The translations under genes and the position numbers were made by a program. A stretch of 64,000 nt of DNA from Oceanibium sediminis. GTDB taxonomy: Bacteria; Pseudomonadota; Alphaproteobacteria; Rhodobacterales; Rhodobacteraceae. The stretch lies in the NCBI RefSeq assembly GCF_003265325.1, contig NZ_QGNX01000005.1, positions 248,001-312,000 on the forward strand, read 5' to 3'. The stretch's first letter is position 1. Each line of letters starts with the position of its first letter. Under the pieces are notes generated by a model. That model saw nothing but the letters and a program-made list of their open reading frames with translations. It had not been told where the DNA came from and made no database searches. Below, piece after piece: positions 17,909 to 27,019 of the stretch.

Positions 17909-18529
17909 ATGGCAGCAATGGCTGCACAAACGGAAATCTTTCCCGAAGACCGACTTCGGGCCGACCTTTATGATTTCCTCGCTGCCCTGCTGTCCGCCCC
18001 GCCACCCCCTGAACTTCTGCGCAAATGCGCCGCGCTTTCTGGCGACGATACGCCGCTCGGGCGGGGCATCGGCGCTTTGGCGCGGGTGGCGCAGGGCACC
18101 TCGGCGCGGGCGGTGGAATCCGAGTTCAACGCGCTGTTCGTCGGCCTCGGCCGGGGCGAGTTGCTGCCCTACGCCAGTTACTACATGACCGGCTTCCTGA
18201 ACGAAAAGCCGCTGGCCCAGTTGCGCCAGGACATGGCCGCGCGGGGGATACGCCGGGCGGATACGGTGTTCGAGCCGGAGGACAACATCGCCAGCCTGCT
18301 GGAAATGATGGCCGGCCTGATCCTCGGCCGTTTTCGCGCGCCCGCGGGGCTTGAGGATCAGAAAGCCTTTTTCAACAAACATATAGGACCCTGGGCCGCG
18401 CATATGTTCGAGGATCTGGAGGGCGCGAAGGCCTCCGTCTTCTACGCCACGGTTGGCGCGGTCGGCCACGCTTTCATTGAGATCGAAAGGGAAGCTTTTC
18501 GAATGACCACGGGGGGACCCTCCGCATGA
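17909..18529 (+). CDS. TorD/DmsD-family redox-enzyme chaperone
   Basis: All-helical chaperone of the TorD family that binds the Tat signal and catalytic subunit of molybdo-enzymes before export. The 206-residue protein contains the family-typical EPEDNIASLLEMMAGLI region near residues 128-144 and ends with HMFEDLEGAKASVFYATVG. A GAGGGAGC ribosome site precedes the ATG. It is followed at once by the small Tat-signal protein and by the catalytic subunit, so its client is almost certainly this formate dehydrogenase. Confidence 0.87.
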   Translation: MAAMAAQTEIFPEDRLRADLYDFLAALLSAPPPPELLRKCAALSGDDTPLGRGIGALARVAQGTSARAVESEFNALFVGLGRGELLPYASYYMTGFLNEKPLAQLRQDMAARGIRRADTVFEPEDNIASLLEMMAGLILGRFRAPAGLEDQKAFFNKHIGPWAAHMFEDLEGAKASVFYATVGAVGHAFIEIEREAFRMTTGGPSA

Positions 18530-18552
18530 TTATGAAGCAAAGGAGTATTTCC

Positions 18553-18744
18553 ATGAGCGAAAAGGAAAAGAAGGCGGCCAGCCGCCGTGACTTCCTGAAG
18601 CTCGCCTCGGTATCCGCCCCGGCGGCAGTGGCAACGCTGGCCGTTTCGGGAACGGAGGCCGCAGCGGCCCCGGAAGACGCGAAAGGCAGTGGCCTGCGCG
18701 ATACAGCCCACACTCGGGCCTACCTGGACAGCGCCCGGTTCTGA
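18553..18744 (+). CDS. Formate dehydrogenase region Tat-target protein
   Basis: Small protein of 63 residues that is little more than a Tat signal: SRRDFLKLASVSAPAAVATLA near residues 10-30, followed by a short tail ending AYLDSARF. This matches the described family of Tat-target proteins in formate dehydrogenase regions. I chose ATG 18553 since AGGAG lies 7 bases upstream; in-frame ATGs at 18526 and 18532 would overlap the TorD stop. Its role is unknown; it may be a decoy or a placeholder for the chaperone, which is speculation. Confidence 0.85.
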   Translation: MSEKEKKAASRRDFLKLASVSAPAAVATLAVSGTEAAAAPEDAKGSGLRDTAHTRAYLDSARF

Positions 18745-18883
18745 ACACCGGTACCGGACGCGACCGAAGACCAGCGGTAAAAGGAAGCGTGTCGCCCAAA
18801 CGCCGCTGACAGGCGAAGAAAGAGTGCGCCAATAACAAAAAGCAAATGGCCGGCCTGCCGGTCCCAGCTTCTAGGAGAGAGAA

Positions 18884-21778
18884 ATGCTCAGGAAAAAGAC
18901 CAACGGGGTTGCGCGACGCCCCCAGCGGACGACCCTGATGACAGATATCTCGGATACCTCGGTTGACCGCCGCGCGTTCCTGCGCGGCTCGGGCCTTGCC
19001 ATCGGCGGGCTCGCGGCGATCGGGGCCACGGGGGGATCGGTCACCAGAGCCACGGCACAGGAAGCCGTCGGCGGTGCCGTTCAAACGATCAAGTCCGTCT
19101 GCACCCACTGCTCGGTCGGCTGCACGGTGATCGCGGAGGTTGAGAACGGCGTCTGGACCGGCCAGGAGCCCGGATGGGACAGCCCCTTCAACCTCGGCGC
19201 GCATTGCGCCAAGGGGGCCTCGGTACGTGAGCATGCCCATGGTGAGCGGCGCCTGAAGTACCCGATGAAGAAAGAGGGCGGCGAGTGGAAGCGCATCAGC
19301 TGGGAACAGGCCATCGACGAGATTGGCGACGGCATGATGAAGATCCGGGAGGAAAGCGGCCCGGACAGCGTCTACTGGCTGGGCTCGGCCAAGCATAATA
19401 ACGAGCAGGCCTACCTGTTCCAGAAGTTCGCCCGCTACTGGGGCACGAACAACGTGGATCACCAGGCCCGGATTTGCCATTCGACGACCGTGGCAGGTGT
19501 TGCGAACACCTGGGGCTACGGCGCGATGACCAACTCCTACAACGACATCCACAATTCCCGCGCGATCTTCATCATTGGCGGCAACCCGGCCGAGGCGCAT
19601 CCCGTCTCGCTGCTGCACTTGCTGAAGGCCAAGGAGCAGAACAACGCCCCGCTGATCGTCTGCGATCCGCGATTCACCCGCACCGCGGCCCATGCGGATG
19701 AATATGTCCGCTTCCGGCCCGGCTCGGACGTGGCGCTGGTCTGGGGTATCCTGTGGCACATCTTCGAGAACGGCTGGGAGGACAAGGAGTTCATCCGCAC
19801 CCGCGTCTGGGGAATGGACCAGATCCGGATCGAGGTGGCCAAGTGGACCCCCGAGGAAGTCGAGCGCGTCACCGGCGCCCCCGGCAGCCAGCTTCGGCGG
19901 GTTGCCCGGACGCTGGCGAACAACCGGCCCGGCACCGTGATCTGGTGCATGGGTGGCACTCAGCACACCAACGGCAACAACAACACCCGGGCCTACTGCA
20001 TCCTGCAACTGGCGCTGGGCAACATGGGCACCTCCGGCGGGGGCACCAACATCTTCCGCGGCCATGACAACGTGCAGGGCGCGACGGACCTTGGCGTTCT
20101 CAGCCACACGCTGCCAGGTTACTACGGGCTCGAAGAGGGGGCCTGGGCCCACTGGGCGCGGGTCTGGGGCGAGGATATGGACTGGCTGAAGGGCCAGTTC
20201 GCAACGCTCGAAGGTGCTGACGGCACCAGCAAGCCGTTGATGAACGAAATCGGCATCCCGGTCAGCCGCTGGTTCGACGGCGTGCTGGAGGACCCGGCCA
20301 ACATGGACAACCCGGACAAGATCCGGGCCATGGTGTTCTGGGGGCATGCGCCGAACTCGCAAACCCGCATGAAGGAAATGAAGACGGCGATGGAAATGCT
20401 CGACATGCTTGTCGTGGTGGATCCCTATCCCACCGTCTCCGCCGTCATGCAGGACCGCACCGACGGCGTATACCTGCTGCCGGCCTGCACCCAGTTCGAG
20501 ACGCGCGGCTCCGTCACCGCCTCGAACCGCTCGATTCAGTGGCGGGACAAGGTGGTCGAGCCACTGTTCGAAAGCTTGCCCGACGAAGTCATCATCGCCA
20601 AGTTCGCCAACAAGTTCGGCTGGGCGGATCGCCTGTTCCGGAATATCGAAATGGAGGATGCCGAAACCCCCAATGTCGAAAGCATCACCCGCGAGTTCAA
20701 CAAGGGCATGTGGACCATCGGCTATACCGGCCAAAGCCCTGAGCGGCTGAAGGCGCATATGGCCAACCAGCACACCTTCGACCGCACCACGTTGCAGGCG
20801 ATCGGCGGCCCGGTGGACGGGGATTACTACGGTATGCCCTGGCCCTGCTGGGGAACGCCCGAAATGGGGCATCCCGGCACGCCGAACCTTTACGACATGT
20901 CCAAGCCCGTGTCCCAAGGCGGGCTGACCTTCCGCGCGCGCTTCGGGGTTGAGCGGGACGGCGACAACCTGCTGGCCGAGGGCGTCTATTCCGCCGGCTC
21001 GGAAATCCAGGACGGCTACCCTGAGTTCACGATGCAAATGCTGATGGACCTCGGCTGGGGCGGCGATCTGACCGAAAGTGAGCGCGCCGCGATCGACGCT
21101 GTGGCCGGGCCGAACACCAACTGGAAGACCGACCTTTCGGGCGGCATCCAGCGGGTGGCGATCAAGCACGAATGCGCGCCCTTCGGCAACGCCAAGGCGC
21201 GGGCGGTCGTGTGGACCTTCCCCGACCCGGTGCCGATACACCGCGAGCCGCTGTACTCCCCGCGGCGCGACCTGGTGGCGGACTATCCCACCTATGAGGA
21301 TCGCAAGTTCTACCGCCTTCCCACGATGTACGCATCGATCCAGAAGAACGACTTTTCAAAGGATTACCCGATAATCCTGACGTCCGGTCGTCTTGTGGAA
21401 TACGAGGGCGGCGGGGACGAGACCCGCTCCAACCCCTGGCTGGCCGAGCTTCAGCAGGACATGTTTGTCGAGATAAACACCCGCGATGCCAACAACATCG
21501 GCGTCCGTGACGGACAGCAGGTCTGGGTCGAAGGGCCGGAGGGCGGCAAGGTGAAGGTCATGGCGATGGTGACTGAGCGTGTCGGCGCCGGTGTCGCCTT
21601 CATGCCGTTCCACTTTGGCGGTCACTTCGAAGGCGTCGACCTGAGGGACAAGTACCCCGAAGGCGCGGACCCGTATGTGCTGGGCGAATCCACCAACACC
21701 GCCCAGACCTACGGCTACGACAGCGTCACCCAGATGCAGGAGACGAAAGCGACTCTCTGCAAGATCTACACGGCTTAA
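18884..21778 (+). CDS. fdhA: Formate dehydrogenase, catalytic alpha subunit
   Basis: Molybdenum- or tungsten-bis-MGD enzyme oxidising formate to CO2. The 964 residues start with a Tat signal (DRRAFLRGSG, residues 28-37), so the protein acts in the periplasm. A [4Fe-4S] site is formed by Cys73, Cys76, Cys80 and Cys108. The active-site ligand is Cys198 followed by His199 (ICHS, codon TGC at 19475), not selenocysteine. The C-terminal molybdopterin-dinucleotide domain is complete. An AGGAGAGA site precedes the ATG. The beta subunit follows after 12 bases. Whether Mo or W is used cannot be told from sequence. Confidence 0.95.
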   Translation: MLRKKTNGVARRPQRTTLMTDISDTSVDRRAFLRGSGLAIGGLAAIGATGGSVTRATAQEAVGGAVQTIKSVCTHCSVGCTVIAEVENGVWTGQEPGWDSPFNLGAHCAKGASVREHAHGERRLKYPMKKEGGEWKRISWEQAIDEIGDGMMKIREESGPDSVYWLGSAKHNNEQAYLFQKFARYWGTNNVDHQARICHSTTVAGVANTWGYGAMTNSYNDIHNSRAIFIIGGNPAEAHPVSLLHLLKAKEQNNAPLIVCDPRFTRTAAHADEYVRFRPGSDVALVWGILWHIFENGWEDKEFIRTRVWGMDQIRIEVAKWTPEEVERVTGAPGSQLRRVARTLANNRPGTVIWCMGGTQHTNGNNNTRAYCILQLALGNMGTSGGGTNIFRGHDNVQGATDLGVLSHTLPGYYGLEEGAWAHWARVWGEDMDWLKGQFATLEGADGTSKPLMNEIGIPVSRWFDGVLEDPANMDNPDKIRAMVFWGHAPNSQTRMKEMKTAMEMLDMLVVVDPYPTVSAVMQDRTDGVYLLPACTQFETRGSVTASNRSIQWRDKVVEPLFESLPDEVIIAKFANKFGWADRLFRNIEMEDAETPNVESITREFNKGMWTIGYTGQSPERLKAHMANQHTFDRTTLQAIGGPVDGDYYGMPWPCWGTPEMGHPGTPNLYDMSKPVSQGGLTFRARFGVERDGDNLLAEGVYSAGSEIQDGYPEFTMQMLMDLGWGGDLTESERAAIDAVAGPNTNWKTDLSGGIQRVAIKHECAPFGNAKARAVVWTFPDPVPIHREPLYSPRRDLVADYPTYEDRKFYRLPTMYASIQKNDFSKDYPIILTSGRLVEYEGGGDETRSNPWLAELQQDMFVEINTRDANNIGVRDGQQVWVEGPEGGKVKVMAMVTERVGAGVAFMPFHFGGHFEGVDLRDKYPEGADPYVLGESTNTAQTYGYDSVTQMQETKATLCKIYTA

Positions 21779-21790
21779 GGAGGACCAGTC

Positions 21791-22384
21791 ATGGCAAGAG
21801 CGAAATTCCTCTGCGACGCCGAACGCTGCATCGAGTGCAACGCCTGTGTCACCGCCTGCAAGAACGAGCACGAGGTCCCCTGGGGCATCAACCGCCGCCG
21901 GGTCGTCACGATCAATGACGGCACGCCGGGCGAACGCTCGATCTCGGTCGCGTGCATGCATTGCTCGGACGCGCCCTGCATGGCGGTCTGCCCCGTGGAC
22001 TGCTTCTACCAGACCGAGGACGGCATCGTGCTGCATTCCAAGGACCTGTGCATCGGCTGCGGCTACTGCTTCTACGCGTGCCCCTTCGGCGCGCCGCAGT
22101 TCCCGCAGGCGGGCAACTTCGGCTCACGCGGGAAGATGGACAAGTGCACCTTCTGCGCCGGCGGCCCGGAGGAGGACAACTCCTCCGCCGAATTCGCGAA
22201 ATACGGGCGCAACCGGATCGCGGAAGGCAAGCTGCCGCTCTGCGCGGAGATGTGCTCCACCAAGGCCCTGCTGGCGGGGGATGGGGACGTCGTGTCCAAC
22301 ATCTACCGCGAGCGGGTTGTGGCCCGCGGCTTCGGCTCGGGCGCCTGGGGCTGGGGCACCGCCTACGACCAGAAGGGCGGCTGA
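21791..22384 (+). CDS. fdhB: Formate dehydrogenase, iron-sulfur beta subunit
   Basis: Electron-transfer subunit of 197 residues with four [4Fe-4S] cysteine groups: CIECNACVTACK, CMHCSDAPCMAVCP, CIGCGYCFYACP and a split group CTFC...CAEMC. This is the short FDH3-type beta subunit and has no C-terminal membrane anchor, unlike E. coli FdnH. AAGGAGG precedes the ATG. It carries electrons from the catalytic subunit to the cytochrome b subunit. It has no signal of its own and probably travels through Tat together with the alpha subunit. Confidence 0.94.
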   Translation: MARAKFLCDAERCIECNACVTACKNEHEVPWGINRRRVVTINDGTPGERSISVACMHCSDAPCMAVCPVDCFYQTEDGIVLHSKDLCIGCGYCFYACPFGAPQFPQAGNFGSRGKMDKCTFCAGGPEEDNSSAEFAKYGRNRIAEGKLPLCAEMCSTKALLAGDGDVVSNIYRERVVARGFGSGAWGWGTAYDQKGG

Positions 22385-22468
22385 CACTGCCGGAAAACCG
22401 GCCCCCGGGGCATCCGGGCGCTTACCCGGCCCCGCGGGCGGCACGGGTCGATGATTGAAAGCATCGGG

Positions 22469-22491
22469 CGGGCGGCGTGCCGCGCCGCCCG
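22469..22491 (+). other. Intercistronic hairpin before fdhC
   Basis: Perfect 9-base stem (CGGGCGGCG / CGCCGCCCG) with a five-base loop in the 136-base gap between the beta and gamma subunit genes, 29 bases before the gamma start. There is no T-run, so it is not a standard terminator. It could adjust subunit stoichiometry by attenuation or protect mRNA ends. Confidence 0.55.
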
Positions 22492-22520
22492 GTCGTGATC
22501 CGGAAAGACAGGGGTCGAAC

Positions 22521-23738
22521 ATGCGACAATGGCTTCAGGCGGCGCTCGTTTCGCTGGCGATTCTGGCGGCGCCCGCAGCGGCACAGGAAGCGGGGCCGAA
22601 TACGGCCGCGCCGGGTGCGGAGCGCGCCGCCACGGGCGGGGCCACCACGCTGGAGGATATCCTCGCGCGCCAGCGGGGCGAGAAGGTCGACCTGACCTTT
22701 CGCGCCGGGAACACGGGCGATCCGGATTCCGCCGCGGCGATCACCTCGCAACTCGGCACGCTTGGTGGTGCGTCGGACGCCGATGTGTTCCGCGCGCTGC
22801 GCTACGGCACGGCGGATGTCACCGTGTCCACCACCAGCCCGGCGGCGGGGGTGCTGATCCAGGACGGCGGCATGTGGTGGCTGAAGGTGCGCGCCGGCCC
22901 GCTCAGAACCTATGGCGGCTACCTGCTGCTCGGCATGATCGGCCTGCTTGCGCTGTTCTACCTGCTGCGCGGCCGCATCCGCATCGAGGGCGAGAAGACC
23001 GGCGAAAAGGTCCTGCGGTTCAACGGGGTGGAGCGTTTCGCCCACTGGCTGCTGGCGGGCTCCTTCCTGCTGCTCGGCTTTACCGGGCTGATCACCCTGT
23101 TCGGCCGGGTCGGACTGATCCCGCTTATGGGAAAGGACACCTACGCCACGCTGGCGCTGGGCTCGAAGTGGATCCACAACAACGTGTCCTGGGCCTTCAT
23201 GCTGGCGCTTGTCATGGTCTTCGTCTTCTGGGTGATCCACAATCTGCCGAACCGCCATGATCTGAACTGGATGCTGAAGGCGGGGGGCCTGTTTTCCAAG
23301 CACTCGCACCCGCCGGCGAAGAAGTTCAACGCGGGGCAGAAGCTTATCTTCTGGTCGGTGATCCTTCTGGGCGGCTCGATCTCCGTCTCTGGGCTGTCGC
23401 TGCTGTTCCCGTTCGAACTGCCGATGTTCGCCTTCACCTTCGAAAAGCTGAATATCATCGGGGTGCCCGGCTGGTTCGGCCTGACACCATTTCCGGCCGA
23501 GTTGGCCCCGCACGAGGAAATGCAATACGCCCAACTGTGGCACGCGATCATCAGCTTCGTGCTAATGGCGATCATCATCGCGCATATCTACATCGGCTCC
23601 ATCGGGATGGAGGGCGCTTTCGACGCCATGGGCTCGGGCGAGGTGGAAAAGCAATGGGCCGAGGAGCATCACGGGCTCTGGGTGGAAGAGCTCCAGGCCA
23701 GGTCCCGGGATGGCGGTGCGGCACGACCGGCGGAATAG
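22521..23738 (+). CDS. fdhC: Formate dehydrogenase, cytochrome b gamma subunit
   Basis: Membrane subunit that passes electrons from formate to quinone. The 405-residue protein has a signal peptide (ending PAAAQ), an exported region of about 100 residues, a membrane segment near residues 130-155, and then a four-helix cytochrome b domain with heme-ligand histidines in NGVERFAHWLLAG, SKWIHNN and LWHAIISF plus AHIYIG. AGGGG lies before the ATG, and the open frame upstream is not conserved. The long N-terminal exported region is typical of the family that pairs with short beta subunits. Confidence 0.92.
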   Translation: MRQWLQAALVSLAILAAPAAAQEAGPNTAAPGAERAATGGATTLEDILARQRGEKVDLTFRAGNTGDPDSAAAITSQLGTLGGASDADVFRALRYGTADVTVSTTSPAAGVLIQDGGMWWLKVRAGPLRTYGGYLLLGMIGLLALFYLLRGRIRIEGEKTGEKVLRFNGVERFAHWLLAGSFLLLGFTGLITLFGRVGLIPLMGKDTYATLALGSKWIHNNVSWAFMLALVMVFVFWVIHNLPNRHDLNWMLKAGGLFSKHSHPPAKKFNAGQKLIFWSVILLGGSISVSGLSLLFPFELPMFAFTFEKLNIIGVPGWFGLTPFPAELAPHEEMQYAQLWHAIISFVLMAIIIAHIYIGSIGMEGAFDAMGSGEVEKQWAEEHHGLWVEELQARSRDGGAARPAE

Positions 23739-23739
23739 G

Positions 23740-24115
23740 CTGGCTGCGCTTTGCATGGCGCTAGCGCCGCCGCGCGCGGCCCGATCTGGGCGCTGGACTT
23801 CGCCGGGGGGCTGGATGACGCGGTGTTCGCCTGGTCGGTGTCAGTCCCCGACGCCCCGATGCGGCAAATGGCAACGGAGAGCGGCAATTCGCGCGCAAAT
23901 GCTCGATCCGCTACGTTCTGCAAGGGGATACCGCTATTCCGAAGTGCTCGGCGAAAGTGACATTATCTGGTCGCAGGACACGATCGACGCCTTGTTCCGG
24001 CTTGGTCCCGCGCATTATCTTCCGGGGACAAAGATGCCGATGCAGCGTATCGCCGGCCCCCGGCGACCGGCGCGACCTGATCGAATACCTGAGGCAGGCG
24101 ACGGCCCCGAAATGA
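23740..24115 (+). pseudogene. Decayed c-type cytochrome gene
   Basis: Remains of a class I cytochrome c directly after fdhC. One frame reads DAANGERQFARKC-SIRYV (23858 on), where the heme motif CSICH has become CSIRY: the second cysteine and the histidine are both replaced through T-to-C/C-to-T type changes. Reading then shifts by one frame, with the expected central loop missing, into YRYSEVLGESDIIWSQDT and YLPGTKMPMQRI. It shifts again at a run of five C near 24057-24061, into GDRRDLIEYLRQATAPK and a stop at 24113. The methionine ligand segment is intact. The 5' end is unclear. It cannot make a holocytochrome. Confidence 0.75.
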
Positions 24116-24140
24116 CCGCGCCGCAAGAGGAGATGCCAGT

Positions 24141-24266
24141 ATGAAAGCGATGTTTGCAGCCTTCGTGGCCCTTGTCGTGATTACCGTCGGCGCGTGGTAC
24201 GGGCTGAACCATGCCGGCTTCTCGATACAGGATCGCACCTCGGGCGACGCGGTGCGCCTGGGCTAG
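24141..24266 (+). CDS. Small single-span membrane protein
   Basis: Open frame of 41 residues with a good ribosome site (GAGGAGAT) 8 bases before the ATG. Residues 3-22 (AMFAAFVALVVITVGAWYGL) form one membrane helix, followed by a short polar tail, GFSIQDRTSGDAVRLG. Its third-base GC and strong ribosome site support translation. It lies between the decayed cytochrome gene and the DUF3445 gene, six bases before the latter. I recall similar short proteins near formate dehydrogenase genes in related bacteria, but cannot name a family. Confidence 0.65.
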   Translation: MKAMFAAFVALVVITVGAWYGLNHAGFSIQDRTSGDAVRLG

Positions 24267-24272
24267 GGAGCG

Positions 24273-25148
24273 GTGTGCGTCGATCGGGACCCGGTGGCGG
24301 CCCCCGTCGGGGATCATGCCACGCTCAGCCATCCGTTCGCGGCGGCGCACCGACTGCGCGCGCCCGGCCTGTCCCCGGTGGCCGAGTGCGACTGGTTGCG
24401 CATCGACGGGGACGAGCCCGCGCGCCTTGCGGAACGCGACGCGCTGGTGGCGCGACACGGGCCGGGCGTGGTGGCCATCGGGCAGGGCGGGGCGCAGGCG
24501 GCGCGGGACTTCGCCGCGCAACTGCGGCGCGCCCTGAGCGCGGTACCGGGCTACAGGGTCGCGCCGGACCATGTGCAGCGCCCCGACGGGGTTCGGCTTG
24601 GCGCGGATGCCGACCTGCTGGCGCGCGCCACGGCGGACGATTGGTTGCTGCTGCTACCCGACGACGGGGCGCAGGGGCACCGGCTGGTCGCGGGCAGCGC
24701 CTGTTACCCCGCCCATTGGCGATTGCAGGACAAGCTGGGCAAACCGCTGGACCTGATCCATGCGCCGGTGCCGGGCTATGCCGGGTCGCTCGCACCGCGC
24801 GTGAACCGCATTTTCGCCAACCTCTCCCCGGGCCGCCCGCTGGAGCGTCACAACTGGAGCATCGGCGCCAGCGGCGCGCGCTACACCCCGCCCGAGGTGC
24901 GGCCCCCTATCGGGCCCGAGGGGCCCTGGCTGCGGGTCGAGCGCCAGACGCTTCTGCGCCCCCTGGGCAGTGACATGGTGATCTTTTCCGTGCGTACCGC
25001 GCTGGCCCCGCTGGGGGCGCTGGACGCGGCGCTGAAAACCCGGGTCCGCGCGGCGCTGGAGGCCCTGCCGGAGGCCATGCGCCGCTACAAGTTTCGCGAG
25101 GACGTTCTCAGCACCGCCGAAGCGCTGCTCGCCCCTGGGGCCGGCTGA
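24273..25148 (+). CDS. DUF3445 protein, oxidative N-demethylase-like
   Basis: Protein of 291 residues of the DUF3445 family, described as heme-dependent oxidative N-demethylase-like. It has the conserved CYPAHWRLQDKLGKPLDLIHAPVPGY stretch (shown in pieces: CYPAHWRLQDKLG and LIHAPVPGY) and RHNWSIG, where histidines could bind heme. No signal peptide. It starts at GTG 24273, six bases after the small membrane protein. N-demethylation would release formaldehyde, which can become formate, so its place beside formate dehydrogenase makes metabolic sense; the substrate is not known. Confidence 0.82.
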   Translation: MCVDRDPVAAPVGDHATLSHPFAAAHRLRAPGLSPVAECDWLRIDGDEPARLAERDALVARHGPGVVAIGQGGAQAARDFAAQLRRALSAVPGYRVAPDHVQRPDGVRLGADADLLARATADDWLLLLPDDGAQGHRLVAGSACYPAHWRLQDKLGKPLDLIHAPVPGYAGSLAPRVNRIFANLSPGRPLERHNWSIGASGARYTPPEVRPPIGPEGPWLRVERQTLLRPLGSDMVIFSVRTALAPLGALDAALKTRVRAALEALPEAMRRYKFREDVLSTAEALLAPGAG

Positions 25149-25180
25149 AGGCGCGGCCTGGCGCGAACGCCGGGGCCCCC

Positions 25181-25723
25181 TCAGCGACCCGAGGCGGTGA
25201 CGGTCTTCGGCGCGTTCAGGTTTTCCTCAACCTCGGCGGCGACTTTTTCAAAGCAATGATTCGGGCCCATGGCCAGGCGCTGGTCCAACAGACCCGGTGC
25301 CACCGGCGCCGCGCTCGGCACCACGGCGTCGATGCTGCCGACGCCGTTCGCCGCACCGAACCGCGGCATGTCCCCCCTCAGCCTTTCGTCCTGGCCGGAG
25401 AACAGGATCGGGCGCGCCTTGCACGTCGCCAAGGTGGCCTCTTCCCCGGGCGGGAAACCGACGACCATGTCCGCACCGGGCAGGGGGGCCGGGTCGGCGG
25501 AGGCGATTTCAAACCTATTCTTCGCACCGCCGGTGTCATCGCCGGAGAGAGTGTTGGTATCGTTGATCGAGCGGCCGATGTCGTTGCTCGCCTGCTCGGA
25601 CCCCTCGGCGATCAGGGCAAGGACCGGCACGGCCATCAGGACCACCATGCCAACGGCGACAATCCACTCGATGGTGGCGGAACCGGATTCGTCACGACGA
25701 GACTCTTTAAAGCAACGAGACAT
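25181..25723 (-). CDS. Prepilin/TadE-like single-span protein
   Basis: Protein of 180 residues with a basic leader and a hydrophobic segment at residues 14-42 (GSATIEWIVAVGMVVLMAVP and onward). The G-S-A-T-I-E-W pattern, with a glutamate at position 5 after the glycine, looks like a type IV/Tad prepilin cleavage site. The rest is a soluble, probably exported domain with two or three cysteines and no known family. No tad or flp genes are nearby, so the partner machinery would be elsewhere. It points away from the nuo operon. Confidence 0.65.
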   Translation of the reverse strand: MSRCFKESRRDESGSATIEWIVAVGMVVLMAVPVLALIAEGSEQASNDIGRSINDTNTLSGDDTGGAKNRFEIASADPAPLPGADMVVGFPPGEEATLATCKARPILFSGQDERLRGDMPRFGAANGVGSIDAVVPSAAPVAPGLLDQRLAMGPNHCFEKVAAEVEENLNAPKTVTASGR

Positions 25724-26123
25724 TGCACATACCTTTTACGCAAAACAGACCGAACAAACACGCGTGGCCCTGACGCCTGTTATGGTAGCCCAAACTTACG
25801 ATCTTGTTAATGGCGGGATGTGGCAGTGCTCACACTTCGAGGTGTCGTTAAACCTATGGAAATCAATCGCTTGTAGTCACCGGGGCCAGGTAGTGCGAGT
25901 CACATTCACCAATGCAAGAACCCCTATGCAACCGATCGGGCGGAACTGCCCGACCCCCGGGGAAGCGCGGGTGACAGGGGCGATCCGGGGCGTGCTGCGC
26001 TGCAACAGTTTACCACGCCGGGGGCGCTGCCGGGCGGTTGACCTCCCTACGGCGTAGGGCTACCACATACCCACGCCGCGCGGGCGACCATCCCCGCGCG
26101 CGGGGCCGCGCAGGAGAGAGATT
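25724..26123. other. Region upstream of the nuo operon
   Basis: Four hundred bases between the divergent prepilin-like gene and nuoA. The part at 25740-25930 is clearly AT-richer than the genes around it and is the likely site of the divergent promoters. It holds an imperfect palindrome ACACTTCGAGGTGT (25832-25845). A GC-rich inverted repeat CCCCGCGCGCGGGG (about 26091-26104) lies just before the nuoA ribosome site. No gene or structured RNA is recognised. Confidence 0.5.
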
Positions 26124-27010
<887 letters not shown>

Positions 27011-27019
27011 GAGACGGCC

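Noticed and set aside
19475-19477. Possible selenocysteine in formate dehydrogenase
   Set aside because: The codon at the active site is TGC (cysteine), not TGA, and no in-frame TGA occurs.
18530-21241. 903-residue open frame on the minus strand
   Set aside because: It is the antisense shadow of the formate dehydrogenase alpha gene; it has no motifs and arises from high GC and codon bias.
25740-25930. AT-rich segment upstream of nuoA considered as a small RNA or riboswitch
   Set aside because: Only short, imperfect pairings are visible and no known riboswitch core is recognised; listed as a probable promoter region.
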